A DNA stretch of 64,000 nucleotides, taken from positions 1-64,000 of the forward strand of contig NZ_LBHV01000003.1 of the NCBI RefSeq assembly GCF_001005825.1. Direction: 5' to 3'. The position numbers and the translations under genes were made by a program. Below the pieces are notes generated by a model. It saw nothing but the letters and a program-made list of their open reading frames with translations. It had not been told where the DNA came from and searched no databases. This document shows positions 56,442 through 64,000 of this stretch, in pieces. The first letter of the stretch is position 1. Each line of letters opens with the position of its first letter. The DNA comes from Rhizobium sp. LC145 (GTDB lineage Bacteria > Pseudomonadota > Alphaproteobacteria > Rhizobiales > Rhizobiaceae).

Positions 56442-57725
56442 TTACCGGTTGAACAGCAGGTTCGGCAGAAAGAGCACCGTCTGCGGAATGAATATCAGGA
56501 TCAGCGTCACGAGGCCGACCGCGAACATCAGCGGCAGTGATTCTCGCGTATAATCGCCGATCCTGACCTTCAGAATCGAGCAGACGGCATACATCGCCGC
56601 TCCGACCGGCGGAGTGAAATTGCCGATCGTCGCGGCGACCACGAAGACGACCCCGAAATGGACGGGATCTCCACCGAGCTGCTTGATCAGCGGCAGGAAG
56701 ATCGGCGTCAGCATGATGATCAGCACGGTCGCGTCGATGAAGAAGCCGCAGGCGAGAATGAAGAGCACGATCAGCATCATCACGCCGTAAAGGCTGTCCG
56801 TCACGTTGAGGATCGCGCCGGAGATGAGTTCCGGAATGCGCTCGAGCACGATGCCGTAGCTGAAGATCGCCGAAAGCGCGATGAGGAACATCACCGCTCC
56901 GACGTCGGACAGGCTTCCCTCCAGCGCCTCTCGGAAGGATGCCGTCTTCAGCTTTCGATAGGCCGCGATACCGATGAAGACGGCATAGATAACGGCGAAG
57001 GCGCCGATCTCGGACGGCGTGAAGATGCCAAACCGGAGGCCGAGGAGCAGGATGATAGGAAAGAGCAGCGCCCATATTCCGCCCCGCAGTGCCGTGGCGA
57101 TCTCGCGCATGGATGCGGGCTTTGCGCGCGCTGCTGGATAGCCGCGCCTGTTGGCGACGATGGAGACGGTGGCCGCCAGCCCTACCCAGAGAAGAAAGGC
57201 GGGCGCAAAGCCGGCGGCGAACAACCGGCCTATGGAGACCTGGCCGATAGTGCCGTAGATGATGAAGCCGAGCCCCGGCGGGATGATCGGCGTCAGGATC
57301 GCGCCGAAGGAGAGGACGCCGGCGGTGAAGCCCTTCGACATTCCGCGGTTGATCATTTCGTTGCCGAGCATTCGGCTCTGCATGGCCGCATCAGCGATGG
57401 CCGAGCCGGAGACGCCGCCCATCAGTGCCGAAAGAGCGAGCGACATTTGAGCGAGCCCGCCTTTCAGCCGTCCCGCGATCACCGAGGCGAGGTCGAGCAG
57501 CCTTTCGGTGATGCCCGAAGCGTTCATCAGATTGCCGGCCATGATGAAGAGCGGAATGGCGAGCAGCGCGAAATTCTGCGTCGTCGAGATCGTCTGCTGC
57601 AGCGGAATGGTGATCGGCAGCTCGGGATGCTGGAGGAAGAAGACGACGCCCGAAATGCCGATCGCAAAGGCGACGGGCATCCCCATCAGCATCAGGAGGA
57701 TGAAGGCGATGGTGACGAGGAGCAT
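56442..57725 (-). CDS. TRAP transporter large permease (DctM type)
   Basis: A 427-residue permease with about twelve hydrophobic helices. Typical segments are MLLVTIAFILLMLMGMPVAFAIGISG at the start, PLFIMAGNLMNASGITERLLDLA, GGVSGSAIADAAMQSRMLGNEM and PPVGAAMYAVCSI. It is last in the TRAP operon and forms the ion-driven translocation unit with the small permease. Confidence 0.95.
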   Translation of the reverse strand: MLLVTIAFILLMLMGMPVAFAIGISGVVFFLQHPELPITIPLQQTISTTQNFALLAIPLFIMAGNLMNASGITERLLDLASVIAGRLKGGLAQMSLALSALMGGVSGSAIADAAMQSRMLGNEMINRGMSKGFTAGVLSFGAILTPIIPPGLGFIIYGTIGQVSIGRLFAAGFAPAFLLWVGLAATVSIVANRRGYPAARAKPASMREIATALRGGIWALLFPIILLLGLRFGIFTPSEIGAFAVIYAVFIGIAAYRKLKTASFREALEGSLSDVGAVMFLIALSAIFSYGIVLERIPELISGAILNVTDSLYGVMMLIVLFILACGFFIDATVLIIMLTPIFLPLIKQLGGDPVHFGVVFVVAATIGNFTPPVGAAMYAVCSILKVRIGDYTRESLPLMFAVGLVTLILIFIPQTVLFLPNLLFNR

Positions 57726-57729
57726 GGCG

Positions 57730-58227
57730 TCACGGTCCCGAAACGGAGGGATGGGCGGCGGGCACTTCGCCGCGATGCAGATCGACGAGCTTGAGGATCG
57801 TGGTCATCAGGAGCAGCAGCCCGCCGAAGGGCAGGCTGGCGCTGATCCAGGAATAGCTGATGCTAGGGATTCCCATGAAGCTGCGGGCCCGGCTCGTCCA
57901 CGCAAGCTGCGTTCCATAGATGACGATGAACAGCAGGAAAGCGATCAGAATCAGGTAGTTGATGTAGATCAGGATGCGCTGGGCATTGGTCGGCAGGCGC
58001 TCGGTGAGGAGTTCTATCGACATCAGGCTGTCGCGCCGCCAGGCGATGTCGGCGCATATGAAGCAGGCCCAGGCGAAGAAGCAGGTCGCGAAATCGATGG
58101 TCCAGTTGAGCGGGTGGGCTGCAAGCCGGGCAAGCCCTCCCAGGAAGATCAGCAGGACCATCAGGATCAACAATGTCCCCGCCGCCACCGCTTCGAATTT
58201 TCCGATCGCTTCATGGATCCGTCGCAT
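57730..58227 (-). CDS. TRAP transporter small permease (DctQ type)
   Basis: A 165-residue membrane protein with four helices. The conserved WTIDFATCFFAWACFICADIAWRRDSLMSIELL segment and the GIPSISYSWISASLPFGGLLLL end are typical of DctQ. ATG 58227 with AGGAACAAGCTC is preferred; the frame is open to 58518 inside the binding-protein gene. The 4-bp gap to the large-permease gene suggests coupled translation. Confidence 0.92.
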   Translation of the reverse strand: MRRIHEAIGKFEAVAAGTLLILMVLLIFLGGLARLAAHPLNWTIDFATCFFAWACFICADIAWRRDSLMSIELLTERLPTNAQRILIYINYLILIAFLLFIVIYGTQLAWTSRARSFMGIPSISYSWISASLPFGGLLLLMTTILKLVDLHRGEVPAAHPSVSGP

Positions 58228-58258
58228 GAGCTTGTTCCTGTCGCCGGGACGATGAGGG

Positions 58259-59248
58259 TTACCTGCCGAGTTCGGCCTGCACGGCGTTCCTGGCTTCCGT
58301 GATGCCGAGCGTTTCGTAGGCTTTCTCACCGGTTTTTTTGAAAGCTTCGAGATCGACGTCGGAGACCACTTCCATGCCCTTGCTCTGCAGGTCTGCCTTG
58401 ATCGTGTCGGCCATCTCGGCGATCTTCTGCGAGGTCTCTCGTCCGGCGGTCCTGCATTCCTCAACGAGCGCCGTCTGGAACTCCGGCGGCAGCGTATCGA
58501 ACCATTGCGAACTAACAACCTGGAAGTTGATCAGCATGATGTGCTTCGTCTCGTTGGCGTATTTCAGCACTTCGTAGAAACGGCCGCCCGGAATGTTCGC
58601 ATAGACGAGCTCGACGCCGTCGATCGCCTGCTGCTGCAGCGCCGGATACATGTCTCCAAAGGCCATGGCGGTGGGGGCGGCACCCAGCGCTCGGACCGAT
58701 TCCTGCCAGATCGGTGCGGGCGGCGTGCGGATGCGCAGGCCGGAGAGGTCTTCGGGTTTGCGGATCGGCTTGTTGGTGAAGAAGTGGCGGAAGCCCTGCA
58801 CCCAGTCGAAGCAGACCACCTTCAATCCATGCTGCGCGGCAAGCTCCTCCTGCCATTTGGCAAGCGTCGGGGATTCGGAAAGCTTCCAGACATCTTCGAG
58901 CGAATCGACGAAATATGGGCCGTTCATCACCGCGATGCTCGGCACGTAGTTGCCGAGCCGGGCGGAATCGGTGTTCTGGCCGACATTGGCGCCCTGGCGG
59001 ATCTGTTCGATGATGTCCTCCTCGACACCGAGCTGGGCGCTGTGGAAGACCTCCATCTTCAGCCCGCCATTGGTACGCTCCTCGACGCGCTTCGCCCAAT
59101 TCATGAAACCTTCGTGGAAGGGTTCGCTCGGCGCGAGCACATGGTTGAAGCGCAGCGTGAATTCCTGTGCCGCGGCGGATGCTGCTCCGAGCGCGGCGAG
59201 GCTTGCGGCCGCCAGAAGCGGCAGAATTCCCTTGGCAATCATGCGCAT
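58259..59248 (-). CDS. TRAP transporter substrate-binding protein (DctP type)
   Basis: A 329-residue periplasmic protein. The signal peptide is at residues 1-27 (LAALGAASAAAQ). TRAP features are LRFNHVLAPSEPFHEGFMNWAKRVEERT, FHSAQLGVEEDIIEQIRQGA, and LSGLRIRTPPAPIWQ, where the carboxylate-binding arginine usually lies. The family imports organic acids and sugar acids, in keeping with the two dehydrogenases of the operon. GGAGGAAAGC precedes ATG 59248. Confidence 0.94.
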   Translation of the reverse strand: MRMIAKGILPLLAAASLAALGAASAAAQEFTLRFNHVLAPSEPFHEGFMNWAKRVEERTNGGLKMEVFHSAQLGVEEDIIEQIRQGANVGQNTDSARLGNYVPSIAVMNGPYFVDSLEDVWKLSESPTLAKWQEELAAQHGLKVVCFDWVQGFRHFFTNKPIRKPEDLSGLRIRTPPAPIWQESVRALGAAPTAMAFGDMYPALQQQAIDGVELVYANIPGGRFYEVLKYANETKHIMLINFQVVSSQWFDTLPPEFQTALVEECRTAGRETSQKIAEMADTIKADLQSKGMEVVSDVDLEAFKKTGEKAYETLGITEARNAVQAELGR

Positions 59249-59304
59249 GCTTTCCTCCTCCTCTATCGTTCACGACACGGGATATCCCGTGTTCCTGATC
59301 GCGA

Positions 59305-59341
59305 CGCCGTGGCCGGCACTCCCCCTTGGCCGGCCACGGCG
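59305..59341 (-). other. Strong intercistronic hairpin between dehydrogenase and TRAP genes
   Basis: A 13-bp GC-rich stem (59305-59317 with 59329-59341) encloses an 11-base loop in the 97-bp gap. There is no T-run on the minus strand. It could reduce read-through or protect one mRNA segment, setting different levels for enzyme and transporter genes. Confidence 0.6.
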
Positions 59342-59345
59342 GACA

Positions 59346-60434
59346 TCAGGCCGCAAAGGGCGGCACGACGTCGAAACGGCTTGCGAAATTCCTGAACGCC
59401 TCGCACGTGGCGGGATCGAGCGGAACGCCCGTTCTCTCGCGTTCGGCGGCCACGGCCCATTCCCGGTCTCCCGGTGCCATCACCTTGAGCCCCTCTCTGG
59501 CCGGCGAGGCGCGCAGCATGTCGAGATATCGCTTCATGCCGGCCTGGAAGACTTCCTCGCCGACGAAAGCGCCGGGTTTCAGCGCCATCACGAAGGCGCC
59601 AAGCTCGCGCGGGGTCGAAATGTCCGGACCGTTCATCGGCAGGATGTCGAAGCTGAGCCGCATTCCTGAAAAGACGGCGCTTAGTATCTCCGCAAGGCCG
59701 CCGAGCCCCGCGCCCTTGAAGCCGAACTCGCCGCCGACGGGCGCCAGCATCTCCACGAGCGCCGGATCGCGGGTGTCGTTACCGTCCACATCGGAGGCGA
59801 CGCCCTGCGGCAGTTCGCGTCCGAGGCTGCGGTAAAGCTGGACCCGGTTATAGGGGATCGCGCTGGTCGCCATGTCCAGAAGCCAGGGATTGTCGCCCGT
59901 GACCGGCACTGCAAAGGCGATCGGATTGGTGCCGTGGAAGCGCATTGCGCCGTCGTGCAGGCGCACGAAACTGTCGGAATTGCAGAAGGCGAGACCGGCA
60001 TGACCCTTCATGGCGGCATCCATTGCAAATGCGCCGGCCGGGCCGAAATGCGAGCTGTTGCGGATCGAGACCGCGCCGATGCCGAATTTCCCCGCAAGCT
60101 CGACGGCATGTTCCATGGCGCGATAGGCGGCAAGCGCGCCATGGCCGTGGTCCGCGTCGAGGGATGCGACTGCGCCGAAGGATTGCACGATCCGAACATC
60201 CGGGCGTTTGTTGACGCGGCCGCCCTCCATCACCGTCACGTAATGATTGAGAAGGCGCACGCCGTGGCTGTCGACGCCAAGGCGTGAGCCGTGCATCATC
60301 GCCCGCGTCGCGGCATCCGCCGTTACCGCATCCGCGCCGATCGCCTCGAAGACCTGCCGGCAGAAGCGGTCGACCGCCTCCAGGGGGGCATGGATCACTC
60401 CATCTTCGGCGGGAGGGTGGGCGGCAAGCTTCAT
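59346..60434 (-). CDS. Malate/L-lactate dehydrogenase-family oxidoreductase (YiaK/YlbC type)
   Basis: A 362-residue NAD(P)-dependent reductase of the unusual Ldh2 fold. Features are HGSRLGVDSHGVRLLNHYV (with the catalytic His), GHGALAAYRAMEHAVELAGKFGIGAVSIRNSSHFGPAG, LAFCNSD, HGTNPIAFAVP and LLDMATSAIPYNRV. Members reduce 2-oxoacids, including 2,3-diketogulonate (YiaK), malate and delta-1-piperideine-2-carboxylate. With a TRAP importer and an SDR gene, a sugar-acid or hydroxy-acid substrate is likely. It overlaps the SDR gene by 4 bp. Confidence 0.9.
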   Translation of the reverse strand: MKLAAHPPAEDGVIHAPLEAVDRFCRQVFEAIGADAVTADAATRAMMHGSRLGVDSHGVRLLNHYVTVMEGGRVNKRPDVRIVQSFGAVASLDADHGHGALAAYRAMEHAVELAGKFGIGAVSIRNSSHFGPAGAFAMDAAMKGHAGLAFCNSDSFVRLHDGAMRFHGTNPIAFAVPVTGDNPWLLDMATSAIPYNRVQLYRSLGRELPQGVASDVDGNDTRDPALVEMLAPVGGEFGFKGAGLGGLAEILSAVFSGMRLSFDILPMNGPDISTPRELGAFVMALKPGAFVGEEVFQAGMKRYLDMLRASPAREGLKVMAPGDREWAVAAERERTGVPLDPATCEAFRNFASRFDVVPPFAA

Positions 60435-61174
60435 AGGGTCTGTCCTCCATCGACGACGAGAACATGGCCCGTCATGAATGCGTTTTCGTCACTGGCGAGG
60501 AAGACGGCGGCTGCGGCCATTTCCTCCACCTTTCCGAGCCTGCCCATCGGCTGGCGGGAAATGAAGGTGCGCCGCATCTCGTCCGGATCGTCGGCGAGAT
60601 CGATGCGGTTCTGGAGAGAGGGCGAAAGCGTCGTGCCGGGGCAGAGCGCGTTCACCCGCACGCCGCTCGCGATCACGTCGCGCGCGGCGGCCTTGGTGAG
60701 CCCGATCACGGCCGCCTTGCTGGCGCCGTAGGCCGCACGGTTCGCCACGCCGGTGATGCTGGAGGCGACCGAGGCGACATTGACGATCGCTCCGCTGCCG
60801 CGTCTCACCATTTGCGGCAGCACTGCCTTCATGGTGCGGAACACCGTGGTCGCATTCTGCTCGATGCTCCTCTGCCAGTCCTGCTCGTCGCAATCGAGGA
60901 TGGAGCCGTTGTGCACCCAGCCGGCGCAGTTGACGAGAATGTCGATATGTCCGGCATCGTCCACGCTGGAGCGCACGGAAGCGCCATCGGTAACGTCGAG
61001 CTGCATGATCTGGATGCGTAGAGAGATGTCCGGCAGATCGGCCATCTTCGAGAGCGTGCGGCTGGTCGCGACCACCTCGGCGCCTTCTTCCGCAAAGGCG
61101 ATCGCAATGGCCCGGCCAATTCCTTGGCCTGCCCCGGTCACGAAGGCGCGCTTGTTTGCCAGGCGATCCGCCAT
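60431..61174 (-). CDS. Short-chain dehydrogenase/reductase (BDH2-like)
   Basis: A 247-residue classical SDR. The coenzyme motif VTGAGQGIGRAIAIAFAEEGAEV is near residue 10, NCAGWVHNG corresponds to the NAG motif, VASVASSITGVANRAAYGASKAAV holds the catalytic Ser, Tyr and Lys, and CPGTTLSPSLQNRI follows. The wording closely parallels human BDH2/DHRS6 and bacterial L-fucose-type dehydrogenases. It leads the operon SDR, Ldh2-type, DctP, DctQ, DctM. ATG 61174 with GGAGGAGGGA is preferred to 61210. Confidence 0.88.
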   Translation of the reverse strand: MADRLANKRAFVTGAGQGIGRAIAIAFAEEGAEVVATSRTLSKMADLPDISLRIQIMQLDVTDGASVRSSVDDAGHIDILVNCAGWVHNGSILDCDEQDWQRSIEQNATTVFRTMKAVLPQMVRRGSGAIVNVASVASSITGVANRAAYGASKAAVIGLTKAAARDVIASGVRVNALCPGTTLSPSLQNRIDLADDPDEMRRTFISRQPMGRLGKVEEMAAAAVFLASDENAFMTGHVLVVDGGQTL

Positions 61175-61220
61175 TCCCTCCTCCAAGGGAGCCGCTCTCT
61201 TTGCGGTCAAAACGTCTTAT

Positions 61221-61251
61221 GTGTACACTATACGCCGCGTGCCATTTGGCA
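61221..61251. promoter_or_regulatory. Two palindromes in the SDR/GntR divergent region
   Basis: GTGTACAC (61221-61228) is flanked by TAT on both sides and overlaps a TATAGT -10-like box on the minus strand. TGCCATTTGGCA (61240-61251) is a 10-of-12 palindrome. Both lie just upstream of the SDR start, between it and the GntR gene, and are candidate operators for that regulator. Confidence 0.45.
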
Positions 61252-61422
61252 AGCGGTTTTTGGGTGACAAGTCAGGAGGGCGGCTTACCCACGCGAATTG
61301 AACGCATTCGATGGAACTGTTATTTTGATCCGTGCGGATATTGAAAAAGCAATGAACGAAGGCGCTATGTCGCCCTCCGGGACAAAATCGGAATGGCCGG
61401 GATGGTGCAGCGGGGAGGGAAT

Positions 61423-62448
61423 ATGGCCGCAAGCCGAATGCCCGGTGCGGAGCGGCAGGGACCGAAGGTGCCGGGCGGCACGGTTCCGCGCCTCTACCAG
61501 CAGGTCTTCGATATTCTGGCAGGACAGATTGCCCAGGGTGCCCTTGGGCCGGGCGCTCGCCTCAGCGAATCCTCGGTTGCCGAACAGTTCGGCATCAGCC
61601 GGGCGCCGGCGCGCCAGGCGCTGGCGGAGCTCGAACGGCAAGGCTTACTCGAAAAGTCCTCGGGCCGCGGCTATTCGGTTCATCGCGCCGCCGCGCCGCC
61701 CGCTTCAACCGAAGCTGCGCCCTTAGCGGAGGCGGGTGACGACCTGCGCCTGACCCAGCTTTCGAGCTGGGAACGTATCTATGGCGAGGTGGAAAGCGAG
61801 ATCGCCGCCCGCTGCTCCTTTGCCGGATGGCGGGTAAACGAGACCGAGCTCGCCCGCTTCTACGACGTCAGCCGTACCGTGGCGCGTGATGTCGTCGGCC
61901 GGCTGCAGCAGCGTGGCGTCGTACGCAAGGACGATCGAGCCCGCTGGATCGCGCCGGCCATGACGCCGGATCATGTAGGCGAGCTCTACGAACTGCGCTG
62001 GCTTCTGGAGCCGGTCGCGCTGGAAAAGGCGGCACCCTATCTGCCGGATGGCTTTCTCGCTGGCATGCGCAGCCACCTGGAAGAGGCGATCGCCAATGCC
62101 GGAGAGCTGGCCGGCCCCGATCTCGACCGGCTGGAGCAGGAGCTGCACGTCACGCTTCTCGGCTATTGCGGCAATCGCACGCTGATGCAGGCGGTCAGCC
62201 TGCCGCAGGCGCTTCTGGTGGCTCACAGCTTCCTCTATCGCTGGATGCCGCGGCTGTTCGGCGCCGAGCCCTTCCTGCCGGAGCACATGGAGGTCGTGGA
62301 GCGGCTGGAGGCGGGACGGGTGGCGGAAGCCGCCCAATCGTTGAAGCGGCATCTGCAGGTCTCGCGTGAACGCGCCATCGACCGGATCGGTCGGGTGACG
62401 CGGGAAATGCAGCCTGACGATTTGCCCTATCTCGAAAAACTCGACTGA
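61423..62448 (+). CDS. GntR-family regulator with two winged helices and FCD domain
   Basis: A 341-residue regulator, about 100 residues longer than usual FCD proteins. The first winged helix (about 23-87: LYQQVFDILAGQIAQGALGPG, EQFGISRAPARQALAEL, GRGYSV) is canonical GntR. A second is at about 114-180 (SSWERIYGEVESEIAARCSF, RFYDVSRTVARDVVGRL, VVRKDDRARWI). The FCD ligand domain is at about 183-315 (YELRWLLEPVALEKAAPYL, QELHVTLLGYCGN). The start at 61423 has GGGGAGGGAAT; the frame is open to 61393. It is divergent from the TRAP operon and is its likely regulator. Confidence 0.88.
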   Translation: MAASRMPGAERQGPKVPGGTVPRLYQQVFDILAGQIAQGALGPGARLSESSVAEQFGISRAPARQALAELERQGLLEKSSGRGYSVHRAAAPPASTEAAPLAEAGDDLRLTQLSSWERIYGEVESEIAARCSFAGWRVNETELARFYDVSRTVARDVVGRLQQRGVVRKDDRARWIAPAMTPDHVGELYELRWLLEPVALEKAAPYLPDGFLAGMRSHLEEAIANAGELAGPDLDRLEQELHVTLLGYCGNRTLMQAVSLPQALLVAHSFLYRWMPRLFGAEPFLPEHMEVVERLEAGRVAEAAQSLKRHLQVSRERAIDRIGRVTREMQPDDLPYLEKLD

Positions 62449-62606
62449 CGGACCATATTGCCCGGTATGGGGATCGTGTGGAGATAAAGGCGCGTCGCGC
62501 GCCTTGACCTTTGCCCGCTCCTGGGTCATTTGACCGCCTTTGCTTGACGAAGCGCCCGATCCGGGACGATCCCCGGCATCGAAGGCGCCTAAGAAGAGAA
62601 ACAACA

Positions 62607-63017
62607 ATGGCCAAAGCAACCTCCTCGGCGCCCTCCCAGCGCATGCTTCGCGTTGGCGAACAGGTACGCGCCGCCGTCACGCAGGTTCTGCAGCGAGGCG
62701 AAGTGCGAGACGAACTTCTCGAAAAGACGGTTGTCTCCGTCTCGGAAGTCCGCATGTCGCCTGATCTCAAGATTGCCACCGCCTATGTGGCGCCCCTCGG
62801 GCTTCCCGACCACAAGGCCGTCATCGACGCGCTGAACCGCAATGCGAAATTCATCCGGGGGCGGATCGGCGGTCATCTCCGGCAGATGAAATATATGCCG
62901 GAAATCCGGTTTCGCGACGATACCAGCTTCGACAATTACAGGAAGATCGATGAACTTCTGCGATCCCCTGAAGTGAGCCGCGATCTCGGCGAAAAATCCG
63001 CTGAAGACGAAGAATAA
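62607..63017 (+). CDS. rbfA: Ribosome-binding factor A
   Basis: A 136-residue 30S maturation factor with the KH-like fold. Segments [70 protein letters not shown] and [11 protein letters not shown] are diagnostic. The acidic tail is usual. ATG 62607 follows GAAGAGAAAC. Only 21 bp separate it from truB. The gene upstream is a GntR regulator rather than infB, the usual neighbour. Confidence 0.96.
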   Translation: MAKATSSAPSQRMLRVGEQVRAAVTQVLQRGEVRDELLEKTVVSVSEVRMSPDLKIATAYVAPLGLPDHKAVIDALNRNAKFIRGRIGGHLRQMKYMPEIRFRDDTSFDNYRKIDELLRSPEVSRDLGEKSAEDEE

Positions 63018-63038
63018 GAAGACGACAAGAAGAGAAGA

Positions 63039-63968
63039 ATGTCCAAACCAAGGAAGCCCAAGGGCCGCCCGATTTCCGGCTGGCTGATCCTCGACAAGCC
63101 GGTGGATTTCGGCTCGACCGAAGCCGTCTCCAAGATCAAATGGCTGTTCAACGCCCAGAAGGCCGGACATGCCGGCACCCTCGATCCTCTGGCCTCCGGC
63201 ATGCTGCCGATTGCGCTGGGCGACGCGACGAAAACCGTTCCCTACGTCATGGACGGTCGTAAGGTCTACGAATTCACCGTGACCTGGGGCGAGGAACGCA
63301 CGACCGACGACCTCGAAGGCGAGGTGACGGTGACATCTGAACTGCGGCCGGACGAAGAGGCGATCCGCGCCCTTCTGCCGAAGTATACCGGCACGATTTC
63401 GCAGGTGCCGCCGCAGTTCTCGGCTATCAAGATCGCCGGCGAGCGCGCCTATGATCTGGCTCGCGACGGCGAAGCGGTGGAGATCCCCTCCCGTGAGGTC
63501 GAAATCTACCGCCTGACGCTTCTCGCCGTCACGGGAGATAGCGCCCATTTCGAGGTGGAATGCGGCAAGGGCACCTATGTGCGGGCCTTGGCGCGCGATT
63601 TCGGAAGGGATCTCGGTTGCGGCGGCCATATCTCCGAGCTGCGCCGTACCTTCGTCGCTCCCTTTGCGGAAGAGAGGATGGTGCCGCTTTCCGAACTGAC
63701 GGCGCTGGAAGAGATCGAAGACCGGGAGGAGCGCCTGGCCGCCCTCGACGCTTTCCTGATCGACACGGCCGAGGCGCTTTCCAATCTGCCGCATCTCAAG
63801 GTGACGGACGACCAGGCCTACCGGCTGAGGATGGGCAATCCGATTATTCTGCTCGGCCGCGATGCGCCGCTCGCCGAAGCGGAGGCCTATGCCACCGCCC
63901 GAGGAAAGCTGGTCGCCATCGGCGAGATCGGCCAGGGAGAGTTCCGGCCGAAGCGGGTTTTCGGCTGA
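63039..63968 (+). CDS. truB: tRNA pseudouridine-55 synthase
   Basis: A 309-residue TruB enzyme that makes pseudouridine 55 in the T-loop of tRNAs. Catalytic Asp49 lies in [62 protein letters not shown] and the C-terminal PUA-like segment (NPIILLG to [10 protein letters not shown]) complete the family pattern. It follows rbfA at 21 bp, as in most bacteria. The gene ends 32 bp before the window edge. Confidence 0.97.
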   Translation: MSKPRKPKGRPISGWLILDKPVDFGSTEAVSKIKWLFNAQKAGHAGTLDPLASGMLPIALGDATKTVPYVMDGRKVYEFTVTWGEERTTDDLEGEVTVTSELRPDEEAIRALLPKYTGTISQVPPQFSAIKIAGERAYDLARDGEAVEIPSREVEIYRLTLLAVTGDSAHFEVECGKGTYVRALARDFGRDLGCGGHISELRRTFVAPFAEERMVPLSELTALEEIEDREERLAALDAFLIDTAEALSNLPHLKVTDDQAYRLRMGNPIILLGRDAPLAEAEAYATARGKLVAIGEIGQGEFRPKRVFG

Positions 63969-64000
63969 TCGGTGCCCGGAATATCGCCTCTTCCCATTGC

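Noticed and set aside
62449..62606. Possible attachment site matching the tRNA 3' end upstream of rbfA
   Set aside because: I looked for a repeat of the tRNA 3' sequence (GGTTCAAATCCTGC) in this gap and saw none. No integrase gene is present in the window.

Overview
The window looks like chromosome of a Rhizobiaceae-type alphaproteobacterium (Rhizobium, Agrobacterium, Shinella or Ensifer relatives). It has high GC, dense same-strand operons with ATGA overlaps, many peptide/opine-family ABC importers and a TRAP importer. It also has FCD-type GntR and ROK regulators, an Lrp-type regulator beside putA, and an rbfA-truB pair. No gap between genes reaches 300 bp. I saw no transposase, integrase, phage gene, CRISPR array or rRNA.

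Layout. 1-73: initiator tRNA, cut at its 5' end by the window edge. 0.4-7.2 kb: lytic transglycosylase, iron-type alcohol dehydrogenase, and the divergent pair putR-like / putA for proline catabolism. 7.2-17.6 kb: a sugar-acid catabolic island with a KdgD-type dehydratase, an enolase-superfamily enzyme, an esterase-like hydrolase, two FadR/GntR regulators and a complete ABC importer. 17.7-25.5 kb: a second ABC importer without its own ATPases, with a ROK kinase and a CutC homologue, divergent from a ROK repressor and an MlrC-type peptidase. 25.5-30.4 kb: an inositol-phosphate locus with inositol-3-phosphate synthase, a histidine phosphatase and a glycosidase. It faces a large protein with phosphoribosyltransferase-like and kinase-like halves, followed by a small alpha-CTD-like protein. 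30.5-38.6 kb: the kdpFABC-DE high-affinity potassium operon plus an extra 26-residue membrane peptide. 38.7-44.9 kb: a third, complete ABC importer with a class V aminotransferase. 45.1-51.6 kb: an RND efflux pump, its adaptor, a catalytically degenerate alpha/beta-hydrolase and a divergent LysR regulator. 51.6-56.4 kb: a DUF900-type lipoprotein hydrolase, an LhgO-like flavoenzyme, a YghU-type glutathione enzyme and a xylitol-dehydrogenase-like enzyme. 56.4-62.4 kb: a TRAP importer operon with two dehydrogenases under a divergent GntR regulator with two winged helices. 62.6-64.0 kb: rbfA and truB.

The best candidate for something undescribed is 25.5-30.1 kb. The glycosidase there reads as a circular permutation of a clan GH-A TIM barrel: the Asn-Glu-Pro acid/base motif lies at residues 9-11, and the segments that normally form strands 1-3 lie at the C-terminus. 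It shares an operon with inositol-3-phosphate synthase and a phosphatase. The divergent 604-residue protein has a PRPP-loop-like motif and an APH-like kinase-like half. Together these suggest a pathway that builds or remodels an inositol-derived glycoside or nucleoside-like compound. That is inference from gene content only.

Other notable points are a 15-bp near-palindrome shared by two promoters in the sugar-acid island, the missing ATPases of the second importer, a hydrolase lacking its nucleophile and histidine, and the roughly 62 kb of mostly catabolic genes between an initiator tRNA and rbfA, where infB would be expected.
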